A stretch of 64,000 bases of DNA from Streptomyces sp. NBC_00094 (GTDB lineage Bacteria > Actinomycetota > Actinomycetes > Streptomycetales > Streptomycetaceae). The DNA lies in contig NZ_JAPEMB010000001.1 in the NCBI RefSeq assembly GCF_026343125.1, positions 2,356,001 through 2,420,000 on the forward strand. Direction: 5' to 3'. Below the pieces are notes generated by a model that saw only the letters and a program-made list of their open reading frames with translations, was not told the DNA's origin and ran no database searches. Of the stretch, positions 31,340 through 39,281 are shown one piece after another (position 1 is the stretch's first letter; each line of letters opens with the position of its first letter). Both the position numbers and the translations under genes were made by a program.

Positions 31340-32602
31340 ATGACCGGACACGTCTGTCCTGAATGCGGTGTACACAGACCTGGCTGCGCCTGCGCCCAGG
31401 CGGAGATAGCGGCGGCCGAGGACTTCGACCCGCTGCGGATCAGGCCGTACGTGACGCTGGACGCGGGGGAGCGCGCGGGCTACGCGGAGACGGGGGAGGA
31501 CCTGGCGCCGCGCACGGCGGGGCAGGGGGGCGCTCCGGCGCCCACGCCTGCGCCTGCGCCTGCGCCCGCTCCTTCTCCCGCGCCCTCTGCCGGGCCGCCT
31601 GCCGGGCCGTCTGCCGGACCGCCTGCCGGGCGGTCGGGGTACGCCCCCGCGGGCGCGGCCGAGGACCCGCCGACGGCGCAGCTGGCCGCGATCCGACCGG
31701 AGGATCCGGGGCCGGGGGCGTACGGGGCGGAGCGGACCGGACCGGGCGCGTACGGGGCGGAGCAGGCCGGACCGGGCGCGTACGGAGCAGAGCAGGCCGG
31801 ACCGGGCGCGTACGGGCTGGAGGAGTACCCGACGGAGCCGTACCGCGCGGAGCAGCACCCGGACTCGTACCCCGGCGCCCACCCCGACAGCGACCCCTCC
31901 GAGACCATGCCGCTGCTCCTGCACGGCATCGGCCGCATCGTCGACCCGACGGCCGAGCGGGAGCCGACGCGGGGACGCCGCCGCGGCATGGTGGTCGCGG
32001 CGATGGCGGCCGTCGCCGTGGCGGGTACCGCCGCCCTCGCGGCGGCCGTCCTCGGCGGCGGGGACGAGACCGACGACCGGGCGCTCGGACCAGAGATCAC
32101 CACCAGCGCGTCCCTGAACGTCGCCGTCTCGGAGGCCCCTTCCCCCTCCCCCACCTCCGAGACGCCGGAGCCGAGCTCGTCCTCGCCGTCCACGCGCCCG
32201 ACCACCGCCTCCGCATCGCCGTCCCCCACGCCCACGCCCACCGCGTCCCGGACCACCCCGCGGCCCAGCGCGTCGACCGGCGCGGCGGCGCCCCCGCCGG
32301 CCACCACGGCGGCTCCGACGACCGCCGCGCCGACGACGGCCACCCCTTCCCCGCAGGCCCCGGAGGAGACCGAGGAGACCACGGCCACCCTGAGCTACGG
32401 CTCCAGCGGGGCCGAGGTGACGGAGCTCCAGATGCGCCTGATCCTCGCGGGGGCGTACCACGGCGACGTGGACGGGGAGTACGACCAGGACGTGTGGCGC
32501 GCGGTGAAGAGCTACCAGTCCTGGATGTTCATCGAGGACGACCCGAAGGGTGTGTACGGCCCAGCCACGCGCGAGGCGCTGGAGAGGAGCACCCGGATCT
32601 GA
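31340..32602 (+). CDS. Peptidoglycan-binding domain protein with zinc-ribbon-like N-terminus, 420 aa
   Basis: Membrane-anchored cell-wall protein. N-terminus has a CPECG...CACAQ cysteine cluster (about residues 6-19). A long Pro/Ala/Gly/Tyr linker has four GPGAYGAEQA-type repeats; a membrane helix lies at ~215-240 (GMVVAAMAAVAVAGTAALAAAVLG). A Ser/Thr/Pro linker leads to a C-terminal PG_binding_1 domain (SYGSSGAEVTELQMRLILAG ... GVYGPATREALE). GGGGAGGGGACC precedes the ATG. Divergent from the exporter gene. It probably links a cytoplasmic Cys motif to the wall. Confidence 0.82.
   Translation: MTGHVCPECGVHRPGCACAQAEIAAAEDFDPLRIRPYVTLDAGERAGYAETGEDLAPRTAGQGGAPAPTPAPAPAPAPSPAPSAGPPAGPSAGPPAGRSGYAPAGAAEDPPTAQLAAIRPEDPGPGAYGAERTGPGAYGAEQAGPGAYGAEQAGPGAYGLEEYPTEPYRAEQHPDSYPGAHPDSDPSETMPLLLHGIGRIVDPTAEREPTRGRRRGMVVAAMAAVAVAGTAALAAAVLGGGDETDDRALGPEITTSASLNVAVSEAPSPSPTSETPEPSSSSPSTRPTTASASPSPTPTPTASRTTPRPSASTGAAAPPPATTAAPTTAAPTTATPSPQAPEETEETTATLSYGSSGAEVTELQMRLILAGAYHGDVDGEYDQDVWRAVKSYQSWMFIEDDPKGVYGPATREALERSTRI
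31708..31820. repeat. 30-bp in-frame tandem repeats
   Basis: Nearly four copies of a GGACCGGGCGCGTACGGGGC-type 30-bp unit encoding GPGAYGAEQA/ERT decapeptides in the linker of the peptidoglycan-binding protein. Confidence 0.85.
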
Positions 32603-32756
32603 GCCGCCTCGGAACGTCGTGGGATCCCGCTCCGCGGACCGGGTTGGCCAAGACGGCCCCCGGTTTTGTATCGTGGAAAAACAAAGTGGCCCCGCCCGTA
32701 TTCCCTGACCGGCGGGCGGGACCGCTTCGTTCTCCGCACCCCTCCCTGGAGACCCG

Positions 32757-33425
32757 ATGCCTGCCACCACCCCGGCACAGCTCACCGCCCGCGCCCTCCT
32801 CCTCGACATGGACGGCACCCTCGTCAACTCGGACGCCGTCGTCGAGCGCTGCTGGCGACGCTGGGCGGAGCGGCAGGGGCTCGACGCGGCCGCCGTCCTG
32901 AAGGTCGTCCACGGCCGCCAGGGGTACGCGACGATGGCCGTCCTCCTCCCGGAGCGCCCGATGGAGGAGAACCACGCCGACAACCGGGTGATGCTCGCCG
33001 AGGAGACCGCCGACCTCGACGGCGTCGTACCGGTTCCCGGCGCCCCCGCCTTCCTGGCCACCATCGCCGACCTGCCGCACGCCCTGGTGACCTCGGCCGA
33101 CGAGGCGCTCGCCCGGGCGCGGATGGGCGCGGCGGACCTGCCGATGCCGGAGACCCGGGTCACCGCCGAGTCCGTGGGCGCGAGCAAGCCGGACCCCGAG
33201 GGCTTCCTCAAGGGCGCGGCGGAGCTGGGCTTCGCCCCGGCGGAGTGCGTGGTCTTCGAGGACTCCGAGGCCGGCATCCAGGCGGGCCGCGCGGCCGGCA
33301 TGCGGATCGTGGGCGTGGGCCCGCGCGCGGCGGCCTTCGCACCCGACATCCACGTCGCCGACCTCACCCGACTGCGGGTCGAGGCCGCCGCCGACGGCAC
33401 GATCACCCTCACCGCGCTTCCGTAG
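32757..33425 (+). CDS. HAD-IA hydrolase (sugar phosphatase/beta-phosphoglucomutase-like), 222 aa
   Basis: Phosphatase. Motif I LLLDMDGTLVNSD (nucleophile Asp and acid Asp), motif II ALVTSAD, motif III Lys in ASKPDPEGFL, motif IV VVFEDSEAGIQAG. A helical C1 cap (~25-95) fits small sugar-phosphate substrates such as hexitol or 2-deoxyglucose phosphates. GGAG lies 6 nt before the ATG. Its TAG stop is inside the first copy of the 37-bp duplication that follows. Confidence 0.9.
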   Translation: MPATTPAQLTARALLLDMDGTLVNSDAVVERCWRRWAERQGLDAAAVLKVVHGRQGYATMAVLLPERPMEENHADNRVMLAEETADLDGVVPVPGAPAFLATIADLPHALVTSADEALARARMGAADLPMPETRVTAESVGASKPDPEGFLKGAAELGFAPAECVVFEDSEAGIQAGRAAGMRIVGVGPRAAAFAPDIHVADLTRLRVEAAADGTITLTALP

Positions 33426-33495
33426 CGCCCCGGGCAGCCCGGGGGGCACTCATCTCCCGTAGCGCCCCGGGCAGCCCGGGGGGCCACTCATCCCC
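33421..33495. repeat. 37-bp tandem duplication with hairpins
   Basis: Two near-identical copies (starting at 33421 and 33458) each contain the hairpin CCCCGGGCAGCCCGGGG. The first copy includes the HAD stop codon. They lie between convergent genes and probably work as a doubled terminator. Confidence 0.85.
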
Positions 33496-33517
33496 GGGCA
33501 GCACCGAAGCCTGCGAC

Positions 33518-34294
33518 TCACCGCCCCACCACGTACCCCTCCCCCGCGCCGACCCGCGGCCGGGCGATCCGTCCGCGCGCGACCAGTTCGAGGGTGGTCG
33601 CGGCGGCCACCGCCTGTACCGCGAGCAGGGCGATGAGGACGAAGAGCTGAACGGCGCCCGCGTGCAGCGGTGAGGCGCCGCCGAGCAGCATCCCCACGAA
33701 GGCCCCCGGCAGCGTGACGAGCCCCACCGTGCGGGTCTGGTCCATGCCGGGGAGCAGGGCGTCGGCCGCGGCCTTCCGCGCCACTTCGAGCCGCGCCTCC
33801 CGGTCGACGAGCCCGATCGCGAGCCCCGCCTCCACCTCGCCCCGCCGCGTCTCCAGCTCGTCGAGCGCGCGCCGCCCCGCGAGGACGGTGGCCGTGAGCG
33901 CGCCGCCGACGAGGATGCCGGTCACGGGTACGAGCGTGATCCCCCGCACCGGTACGAGTCCGGTGACGACGAGCGCGAGGACGACCGGGCCCACAGCGGC
34001 GGCGATCGGCACACCGGCCCACCACCAGCCGCGCCCAGGCGCCGGCACGACCCGCCGCCCTGCCGTCCGTACCGCCACGGCGTACATCAGGAGCAGGAAG
34101 CAGAGCAGCAGGGGTACGGAGCGGACGACCCACCCGATCACGAGCGAGACGGCGACCAGCTGGACGGCGGCCCGTGCGCCGGCGAACAGGGTGTCGCGGG
34201 CCCGGCCGAGGTGCGCGAGGGCGACGACGCCGGCGGCGAGGGCGAGCAGGACGGCAAGTACCGCCCCAAAGGTGACGTTCACGTCCAGAAGCAC
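33518..34294 (-). CDS. FetB/YbbM-family (UPF0014) ABC transporter permease, 258 aa
   Basis: Integral membrane protein with six to seven helices, of the family that includes E. coli FetB (iron export). Typical cytoplasmic segment ALDELETRRGEVEAGLAIG then the conserved ALLPGMDQTRTVGLVTLPGAFVGMLLGGASPLHAG. No ATPase (FetA-like) gene is adjacent, so its partner must be elsewhere or it acts alone. GTG 34294 taken as start; the ribosome-binding site is weak. Convergent with the HAD gene. Confidence 0.82.
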   Translation of the reverse strand: MLLDVNVTFGAVLAVLLALAAGVVALAHLGRARDTLFAGARAAVQLVAVSLVIGWVVRSVPLLLCFLLLMYAVAVRTAGRRVVPAPGRGWWWAGVPIAAAVGPVVLALVVTGLVPVRGITLVPVTGILVGGALTATVLAGRRALDELETRRGEVEAGLAIGLVDREARLEVARKAAADALLPGMDQTRTVGLVTLPGAFVGMLLGGASPLHAGAVQLFVLIALLAVQAVAAATTLELVARGRIARPRVGAGEGYVVGR

Positions 34295-34513
34295 ACGGTC
34301 ACAGTAGAGGTCTCCCGCAACGGAGGGGCGCCGGGCGGAATCTGGCGCTCCATCAGCCGTGTCACACCCCTTGATGTGACGTGCCCATGTCGCCACCCTG
34401 TTACCTGGCGCACCCCACACGGAAACCTTGCGCCGCCACGATGACCGGGCCAGCGCCCGGCACCCCCGCGGGGACGGCAACAGCCAAGGTCCCCCCACCT
34501 CAAGGGAGTTCAC

Positions 34514-35164
34514 ATGCCCGTCGGCATGATCTACGCGCGTCGACTCGCTGTACTCGCCACCTCCGCCGCCCTCACGGTCACCGGCCTCCTCGCCACGGCA
34601 CCGGCCGCCCAGGCCGCCATGCCGACCCCCGTCAGCGCGGCCACCGCCCGTACCTACCTGGCCGCCCTCACGGTCAAGGCGGAAGGTTCCTCCACCGGCT
34701 ACAGCCGGGATCTGTTCCCGCACTGGATCACCCAGTCCGGTGCCTGCAACACCCGCGAGACCGTCCTCAAGCGCGACGGCGTCAACGTCGTCACCGACTC
34801 CAGCTGTGCCTCCGTCAGCGGCAGCTGGTACTCCGAGTACGACGGGGCCACCTGGACCGTCGCCTCCGACCTCGACATCGACCACGTCGTCGCCCTGTCC
34901 GAGGCCTGGCGCTCGGGCGCGAACGCGTGGACCACCGCACAGCGCCAGGCCTTCGCGAACGACCTGACCCGGCCCCAGCTCATAGCCGTGACCGACAACG
35001 TCAACCAGGCCAAGGGCGACCTGGACCCGGCGGAGTGGATGCCCTCGCGCACGGCGTACCGCTGCACGTACGCCCGGGCGTGGGTGCACGTGAAGTACCA
35101 CTGGAACCTCAGCATCGACTCGGCGGAGAAGAGCGCCCTGCAGTCCGTCCTCAACGGCTGCTGA
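34514..35164 (+). CDS. Secreted HNH-family endonuclease (DUF1524-like), 216 aa
   Basis: Extracellular nuclease. Signal peptide (RRLAVLATSAALTVTGLLATAPAAQA) then a domain with the catalytic segment DLDIDHVVALSEAWRSGA near 120-137 and the later TDNVNQAKGDLDPAEWMP stretch typical of secreted GmrSD/DUF1524-type nucleases. Four Cys suggest two disulfides, as expected outside the cell. AAGGGAG precedes the ATG. Likely role: nucleic-acid scavenging during growth on dead mycelium. Confidence 0.88.
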   Translation: MPVGMIYARRLAVLATSAALTVTGLLATAPAAQAAMPTPVSAATARTYLAALTVKAEGSSTGYSRDLFPHWITQSGACNTRETVLKRDGVNVVTDSSCASVSGSWYSEYDGATWTVASDLDIDHVVALSEAWRSGANAWTTAQRQAFANDLTRPQLIAVTDNVNQAKGDLDPAEWMPSRTAYRCTYARAWVHVKYHWNLSIDSAEKSALQSVLNGC

Positions 35165-35504
35165 CCGCACTCCCCCACTCCGCACGGAACCGCACCGCCG
35201 CCGGACCACCCGGGCCACGCCCCGGAACCGGCTCCCGGAGGAACGGGCCGGAGACCGCAGGACGGTTTCCGGCCTTTCCCGACCGAGCACACCCCCGCAC
35301 CTAACGCCTCACCCCTCCCTCACCCCGCCTCCCCCGCCTCACCCCCGCCTCACCCCTCACCCCGCCTCCCCCCCACACCACCCCTCACACCGCCTCCCGC
35401 ACTCGGCACGCGGCACGCCCCTCAGCACCCGCCCCCGGCACCTCCGCCGTGGTGCGGCACCCGGCCAACGGTGGCTCCCCCACCCCCGCGTAGGCTCTGG
35501 CCCT
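35165..35504. other. 340-bp intergenic, pyrimidine-rich tract
   Basis: No gene. From about 35295 to 35400 the plus strand is almost pure C/T with irregular repeats of CCTCACCCC and CGCCTCCC. It separates the secreted nuclease from the DedA gene. Confidence 0.6.
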
Positions 35505-36134
35505 GTGAATCTGCTCGACAGCCTCGGCTCGCTGCGGTCGCTGACCGCCGGCCCGTGGATCTACCCGGTGGTGGCGGCGTCGATCCTGCTCGACGTCTTC
35601 CTGCCCGTGCTGCCGAGCGGCTTCCTGGTGATCACCGCCGCGACGGCGGCGGCGACGGCGACCGCGGCCTCCCCCGACGTACCGTCCCTCCTCCCCCTGC
35701 TCCTCTGCGCGGCCGGCGCCTCGGTGCTCGGCGACTTCCTGGCGTACCGCCTGGCCCGGCGCGGTGGCGCCAGGCTGGACAGGGCGATCGCCCGCTCGCG
35801 GCGCCTGTCCCTGGCGCAGGAACGTCTCGGCACCGCGCTGGCCCGGGGCGGCGGGCTGCTCGTGGTGCTCGCGCGCTTCGCCCCGGCGGGCCGCTCCGTG
35901 GTCTCCCTGGGCGCGGGCGCGGCCAAGCGGCGGATCAAGGACTTCCTGCCGTGGTCGGCGCTCGCCGGCGTGACCTGGGCGTCCTACAGCGTGGGGCTCG
36001 GCTGGCTGGGCGGACAGTGGCTGGGCGCGACCTGGTTCAGCGCGGGGGTGTCGACCCTCGCGCTCTTCCTGGCGGGCGGCCTCGCCGCGTACCTCATACG
36101 GCGTCCGGCAGCGGCTCCCGCTCCGGTCTCCTGA
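35505..36134 (+). CDS. DedA family membrane protein, 209 aa
   Basis: SNARE-associated/DedA fold; such proteins flip undecaprenyl phosphate or other lipids. Hydrophobic segments with re-entrant loops; the family signature is visible as E/LLDVFLPVLPSGFLVI near 30 and ARFAPAGRSVVSLGAGA near 125 (family form F-x-R-x-x-P-x-x-R). GTG start. The 3' end overlaps the convergent DUF2277 gene by 41 nt. Confidence 0.87.
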   Translation: MNLLDSLGSLRSLTAGPWIYPVVAASILLDVFLPVLPSGFLVITAATAAATATAASPDVPSLLPLLLCAAGASVLGDFLAYRLARRGGARLDRAIARSRRLSLAQERLGTALARGGGLLVVLARFAPAGRSVVSLGAGAAKRRIKDFLPWSALAGVTWASYSVGLGWLGGQWLGATWFSAGVSTLALFLAGGLAAYLIRRPAAAPAPVS

Positions 36135-36354
36135 CGGCGGGGTGCGCCCCGCGCACCTCCAGGTCGGCGAGGAGCCTCGCGGTCGCCTCGGCCACCTCGT
36201 CCACGGCACGGTCGAAGACCTCGCGGTTGTGGGCGGCGGGCGCGCGGAATCCGGAGACCTTGCGGACGTACTGCAGGGCGGCGGCGCGGATGTCCTCCTC
36301 GGTCGCCTCCTCGGGCAGCGCGGGCGGTCGGAGCGTCTTGATGCTGCGGCACAT
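36094..36354 (-). CDS. DUF2277 family protein, 86 aa
   Basis: Small soluble protein of unknown function found widely in actinobacteria. The family start MCRSIKTLR, then ATEEDIRAAALQYVRKVSGFRAPAAHNREVFDRAVDEVA, is characteristic. The ATG at 36354 gives the exact family N-terminus. Overlaps the DedA gene tail to tail. Confidence 0.85.
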   Translation of the reverse strand: MCRSIKTLRPPALPEEATEEDIRAAALQYVRKVSGFRAPAAHNREVFDRAVDEVAEATARLLADLEVRGAHPAVRRPEREPLPDAV

Positions 36355-36406
36355 GCCTCCAGTGTGGCGCGCGCCACTGACAATCACCCCGAGCCCGCCG
36401 CTCACC

Positions 36407-36421
36407 GCAAGACGCCCCTAG
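36407..36421. repeat. Solo end of CTAGGGGGTGTC-type element
   Basis: GCAAGACGCCCCTAG resembles the inner-to-outer end of the 26966-27131 element with small changes, placed 5 bp beyond the stop codon of the next gene. Confidence 0.4.
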
Positions 36422-36425
36422 GGGG

Positions 36426-36653
36426 TCACGCTCCGAGACCACGTCTGCTGCGCGCGTTGATCTCGGCGGCGCGGGCGCGCAGCTCACGCAAGGGGGTGGC
36501 GAGCTGTACGTCGACGGGCTCGGCCTCCCATTCGGCGCCACCGTGGACGGCGCGGATCAGAAAGCGCCCGGAGACGCTCTCCACGTAGAAACCGACCCGC
36601 CCGGTGGCGGTGTCGCGGACGAGGTCACCGACCTCGGGCAGTGGCTGCACGCA
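36426..36653 (-). CDS. Small hypothetical protein, 75 aa
   Basis: Begins with an SH3-like beta segment (VGDLVRDTATGRVGFYVESVSGRFLIRAVHGGAEWEAEPVDVQ) and ends in a basic helix (LRELRARAAEINARSRR). The GTG at 36653 is preferred because GGAGGGG lies just upstream; an ATG at 36689 is the alternative. Divergent from the GntR regulator gene, which has a palindrome between them, so both may be under its control. No family name known to me. Confidence 0.6.
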   Translation of the reverse strand, partial: CVQPLPEVGDLVRDTATGRVGFYVESVSGRFLIRAVHGGAEWEAEPVDVQLATPLRELRARAAEINARSRRGLGA

Positions 36654-36723
36654 TCCCCTCCGTCCCGAATCCTGAAGCCTGGGGACCACCTAGAGAAGCG
36701 GGGAGACCCCGCCCTGTCAACGT

Positions 36724-36735
36724 ATCTCTAGAGAT
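36724..36735. promoter_or_regulatory. GntR operator candidate
   Basis: ATCTCTAGAGAT is a perfect 12-bp palindrome in the divergent region between the small gene and the GntR regulator; CTAGAGA recurs near 36690. HutC-subfamily regulators usually bind such AT-rich short palindromes and control themselves. Confidence 0.6.
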
Positions 36736-36838
36736 GTCCCCCGATGGATGGATCGACCCGGCGGGACGGCGCACACGTGTGCACCCTGGCCCAGGGGTGC
36801 GCCGTAGGGTGTCCCGCAGATGAAGGGAGTGTCCACCC

Positions 36839-37597
36839 GTGACTGACCAGGACAGCGCTCGTCGGCCCAAGTACCAGCGCATCGCCGACGAGTTGAGAAC
36901 CGCGATCCAGTCAGGCGCCTTCGCGCCGGGCGACCGGCTCCCCGGCGAGAACGACCTCATGACGACGTACGACGTGGCCCGGATGACGGCCCGCCAGGCC
37001 CTCTCCGTCCTGCGCAACGAAGGTCTCGCCGAGGCCCGCAAGGGCGCCGGGGTCTTCGTCCGGGTCTTCCGCCCGCTGCGCCGCCGGGGCATCCCGCGCC
37101 TGGCGGGGGACCACTGGGGCAACGGCCGCTCGGTCTGGTCGGCGGACGTGGAGGACCGGGCCCTGGTGGTCGACCAGATCGAGGTGGCGGAGACGGCGGC
37201 CGAGGCGAGGATCGCCGGGGCGCTGAACCTGCCGCCGGGCGCGCCGGTCTGCGTCCGCAGCCGCCGGTTCGTCCTGGACGCCAAGCCGGTGCTGCTCTCC
37301 GTCTCGTACCTCTCCGCCGAGCTGGTACGCGGGACGCCGATCACCGAACCGGACACGGGCCCGGGCGGCACCTACGCCCGGCTGACCGAGCTGGGGCACC
37401 GGCCGGCGCGGTTCCGCGAGGAGATCCGGTGCCGGATGCCGACGGCGACGGAGTCGGACCGGCTGGCCCTGCAGTTCGGCACGCCGGTGGTCCTCATCGG
37501 GCGCACGGCGTTCACGGCGGCCGGGGTCGCGGTGGAGCTGAACGAGATGACGCTGGACTCGTCGTCGTACGTCCTGGAGTACGACTTCGACGCATGA
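36839..37597 (+). CDS. GntR-family regulator, HutC/UTRA subfamily, 252 aa
   Basis: One-component repressor. Winged helix at ~10-75 (YQRIADELRTAIQSGAFAPGDRLPGENDLMTTYDVARMTARQALSVLRNEGL); UTRA ligand domain ~100-245 with the family ending ELNEMTLDSSSYVLEYDFDA. GTG start. Similar in layout to KorSA/NagR-type regulators. The divergent palindrome at 36724 is the likely autoregulatory site. Effector unknown. Confidence 0.9.
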   Translation: MTDQDSARRPKYQRIADELRTAIQSGAFAPGDRLPGENDLMTTYDVARMTARQALSVLRNEGLAEARKGAGVFVRVFRPLRRRGIPRLAGDHWGNGRSVWSADVEDRALVVDQIEVAETAAEARIAGALNLPPGAPVCVRSRRFVLDAKPVLLSVSYLSAELVRGTPITEPDTGPGGTYARLTELGHRPARFREEIRCRMPTATESDRLALQFGTPVVLIGRTAFTAAGVAVELNEMTLDSSSYVLEYDFDA

Positions 37598-37765
37598 CCG
37601 GGACAGTACGACACCGCAACCCTCCGCCAACCCCCACTCCCACCCTCCCCCATCCCTCCCTCCTCCCTGTGGCCGAACTTGTGCGGAACACGTGAACGTC
37701 ATGCGTATTCTGTGTGCTCGCCGGGCCCCATCGGACGTGTGCCCGGCAGAAACTGAGGGACACTC

Positions 37766-38215
37766 ATGCTTCGTGCACGCACGCTCGCGGCCGTGACCGC
37801 GGCCGCCGCCTCCGGCGTCCTGCTGCTGCCTACGCAGGCCCAGGCCGCCGGCTCGGTCCACCTGTACAAGATCTACTACGACAGCCCGGGCTCGGACCTC
37901 CGCTCCAACGCGAGCCTCAACGCCGAGTACGTGCAGATACGCAACACGACCGGTGCCGCGGTGAACCTGCGGGGCTGGACGGTCACGGACGCCGCGAACC
38001 ACAAGTACACGTTCGGCTCGTTCACCCTGGGCAGCGGCAAGATCGTGACGGTCCGCACGGGCCGTGGCACGAACACCGCCGCGAACGTCTACCAGAACCG
38101 CGCCGCGTACGTCTGGAACAACGACAAGGACACGGCGACGCTGCGCAAGTCGAGCGGCGCGTGGGTCGACAACTGCGCGTACAACTCGACGCGCGTCGAC
38201 TACAAGTGGTGCTGA
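37766..38215 (+). CDS. Secreted lamin-tail domain protein, 149 aa
   Basis: Exported Ig-like domain protein. Signal peptide ends TQAQA; mature part is a single lamin-tail (LTD) domain: L-N-A-E-Y-V-Q-I-R-N-T-T, VNLRGWTVTDAANHKYTFGSFTLGSGKIVTVRTG, W-N-N-D-K-D-T-A-T-L. Two Cys near the C-terminus. GAGGGAC precedes the ATG. LTD proteins often bind nucleic acid or the cell surface; the exact role is not known. Confidence 0.88.
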   Translation: MLRARTLAAVTAAAASGVLLLPTQAQAAGSVHLYKIYYDSPGSDLRSNASLNAEYVQIRNTTGAAVNLRGWTVTDAANHKYTFGSFTLGSGKIVTVRTGRGTNTAANVYQNRAAYVWNNDKDTATLRKSSGAWVDNCAYNSTRVDYKWC

Positions 38216-38298
38216 CCCCGCACCACGCCTGACGGACCGTGGGCCCCGGCGACCGGGGTCCCACGGCTCACTCCGGGACAGCGCGAAGACGGCCCGCC

Positions 38299-38841
38299 TC
38301 AGCCCTCCCGGGAAGCCTCCGGCTCCTGCCGAGCGGCCGGAATCCCGTGCTGCTGCACATCGGCGTTGACCTGCCCGCCGAGCGTCATCACGTTCAACGT
38401 CGCCGAGTTCTCACTGGCGATGGCCTTCTCGACCCGGGCGACGAGCGTCGAAAAGGCGTCCCGCTTCGGCAGGTTGTGGTACGGCCCGACCTTGGCCTCG
38501 AAGTAGACCCGCTCGTGCCCGAGGAGCTGCTCGGTCGACCGGTAGTTCTTCCACTGCTCCCGGTACCGGTACACGCTCTCCAGCGACACGGCGGCGACGA
38601 CCACGACGCTCAGCACCGTGGCCGTGACCCGCGCGAACGCGAGATCCACGTTCACGAACACCGGCACGAGCGCCCCACCGACGACGGACACGGTCCGCAT
38701 CCGCAGATGCATCGCCTTCATCCGGGTCGCCTTGACGTCGTACCACTCCTGGTACTGCGCGAGCCTGGTCTCGATGTACCGCTGCGGCGTCATCTCGCCG
38801 CTCTGCACCACGGATTCGGGCGCGTCCCCCACCTCAGCCAT
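38299..38841 (-). CDS. DUF4231 membrane protein (SLATT-like), 180 aa
   Basis: Two membrane helices in the middle (VSVVGGALVPVFVNVDLAFARVTATVLSVVVVAAVSL, ~50-85), an N-terminal helix with RYIETRLAQYQEWYDVKA and a C-terminal cytoplasmic part with YRYREQWKNYRSTEQLLGHERVYFEAKVGPY, the DUF4231 signature. This family is related to SLATT effector domains in nucleotide-activated conflict systems, but no cyclase or sensor gene adjoins it here. Monocistronic. Confidence 0.82.
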   Translation of the reverse strand: MAEVGDAPESVVQSGEMTPQRYIETRLAQYQEWYDVKATRMKAMHLRMRTVSVVGGALVPVFVNVDLAFARVTATVLSVVVVAAVSLESVYRYREQWKNYRSTEQLLGHERVYFEAKVGPYHNLPKRDAFSTLVARVEKAIASENSATLNVMTLGGQVNADVQQHGIPAARQEPEASREG

Positions 38842-38959
38842 GCCCCGGAGTACACCCGCCCCGCCAGGCTCACGTCAACCCAACCCCACACACGACGAAG
38901 CCCCCCGACCGCAAACAACCGGAGGAAGCCTACGCAGCAGAGTTGCGGGCCAACGCCGG

Positions 38960-39280
38960 TCAGCCGTCGATCGGCTCGGCCTGGTGCGCCGCGGCAATGA
39001 CATCGATCCGTTGGGCAAGGTCGAAGTCGGCGGCGGTCAGGAGGTAACCAGCGTCGTGGGTGGTGATCCCAAACCGCACCTTCCCCCACCGCAGGTCGAT
39101 GTCGGCGTGGTGGCCGATGAGCCGCTCGACATCAGCAACGTGCACGATCATCGCGACGCCGCCGTGGTAGCGGATCCCGTACGAGCGGGTGATCTCGTCA
39201 CCGTCGCGACGCCAGCCCGGAACCTCGACCAGAGCAGCCGCGATCTGCTCCTCCGTCAGCGGCGTCTTCTCGTCCGACAC
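38960..39280 (-). CDS. 4a-hydroxytetrahydrobiopterin dehydratase (PCD/DCoH), 106 aa
   Basis: Recycles 4a-hydroxytetrahydropterin after aromatic amino-acid hydroxylation. Active-site GHHADIDLRWGKVRFGITTHD (paired His, then Trp) and LTAADFDLAQRIDVIA are typical. The GTG start lies 1 nt after the stop of the XRE gene, so they form an operon. A pterin enzyme coupled to an XRE regulator suggests a metabolic control role, or a simple read-through; no hydroxylase is near. Confidence 0.9.
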   Translation of the reverse strand: MSDEKTPLTEEQIAAALVEVPGWRRDGDEITRSYGIRYHGGVAMIVHVADVERLIGHHADIDLRWGKVRFGITTHDAGYLLTAADFDLAQRIDVIAAAHQAEPIDG

Positions 39281-39281
39281 G

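Noticed and set aside
29071..31362. 763-codon plus-strand frame opposite the MFS exporter
   Set aside because: Gly/Asp/Glu-rich shadow of a membrane protein read in reverse; no start signal.
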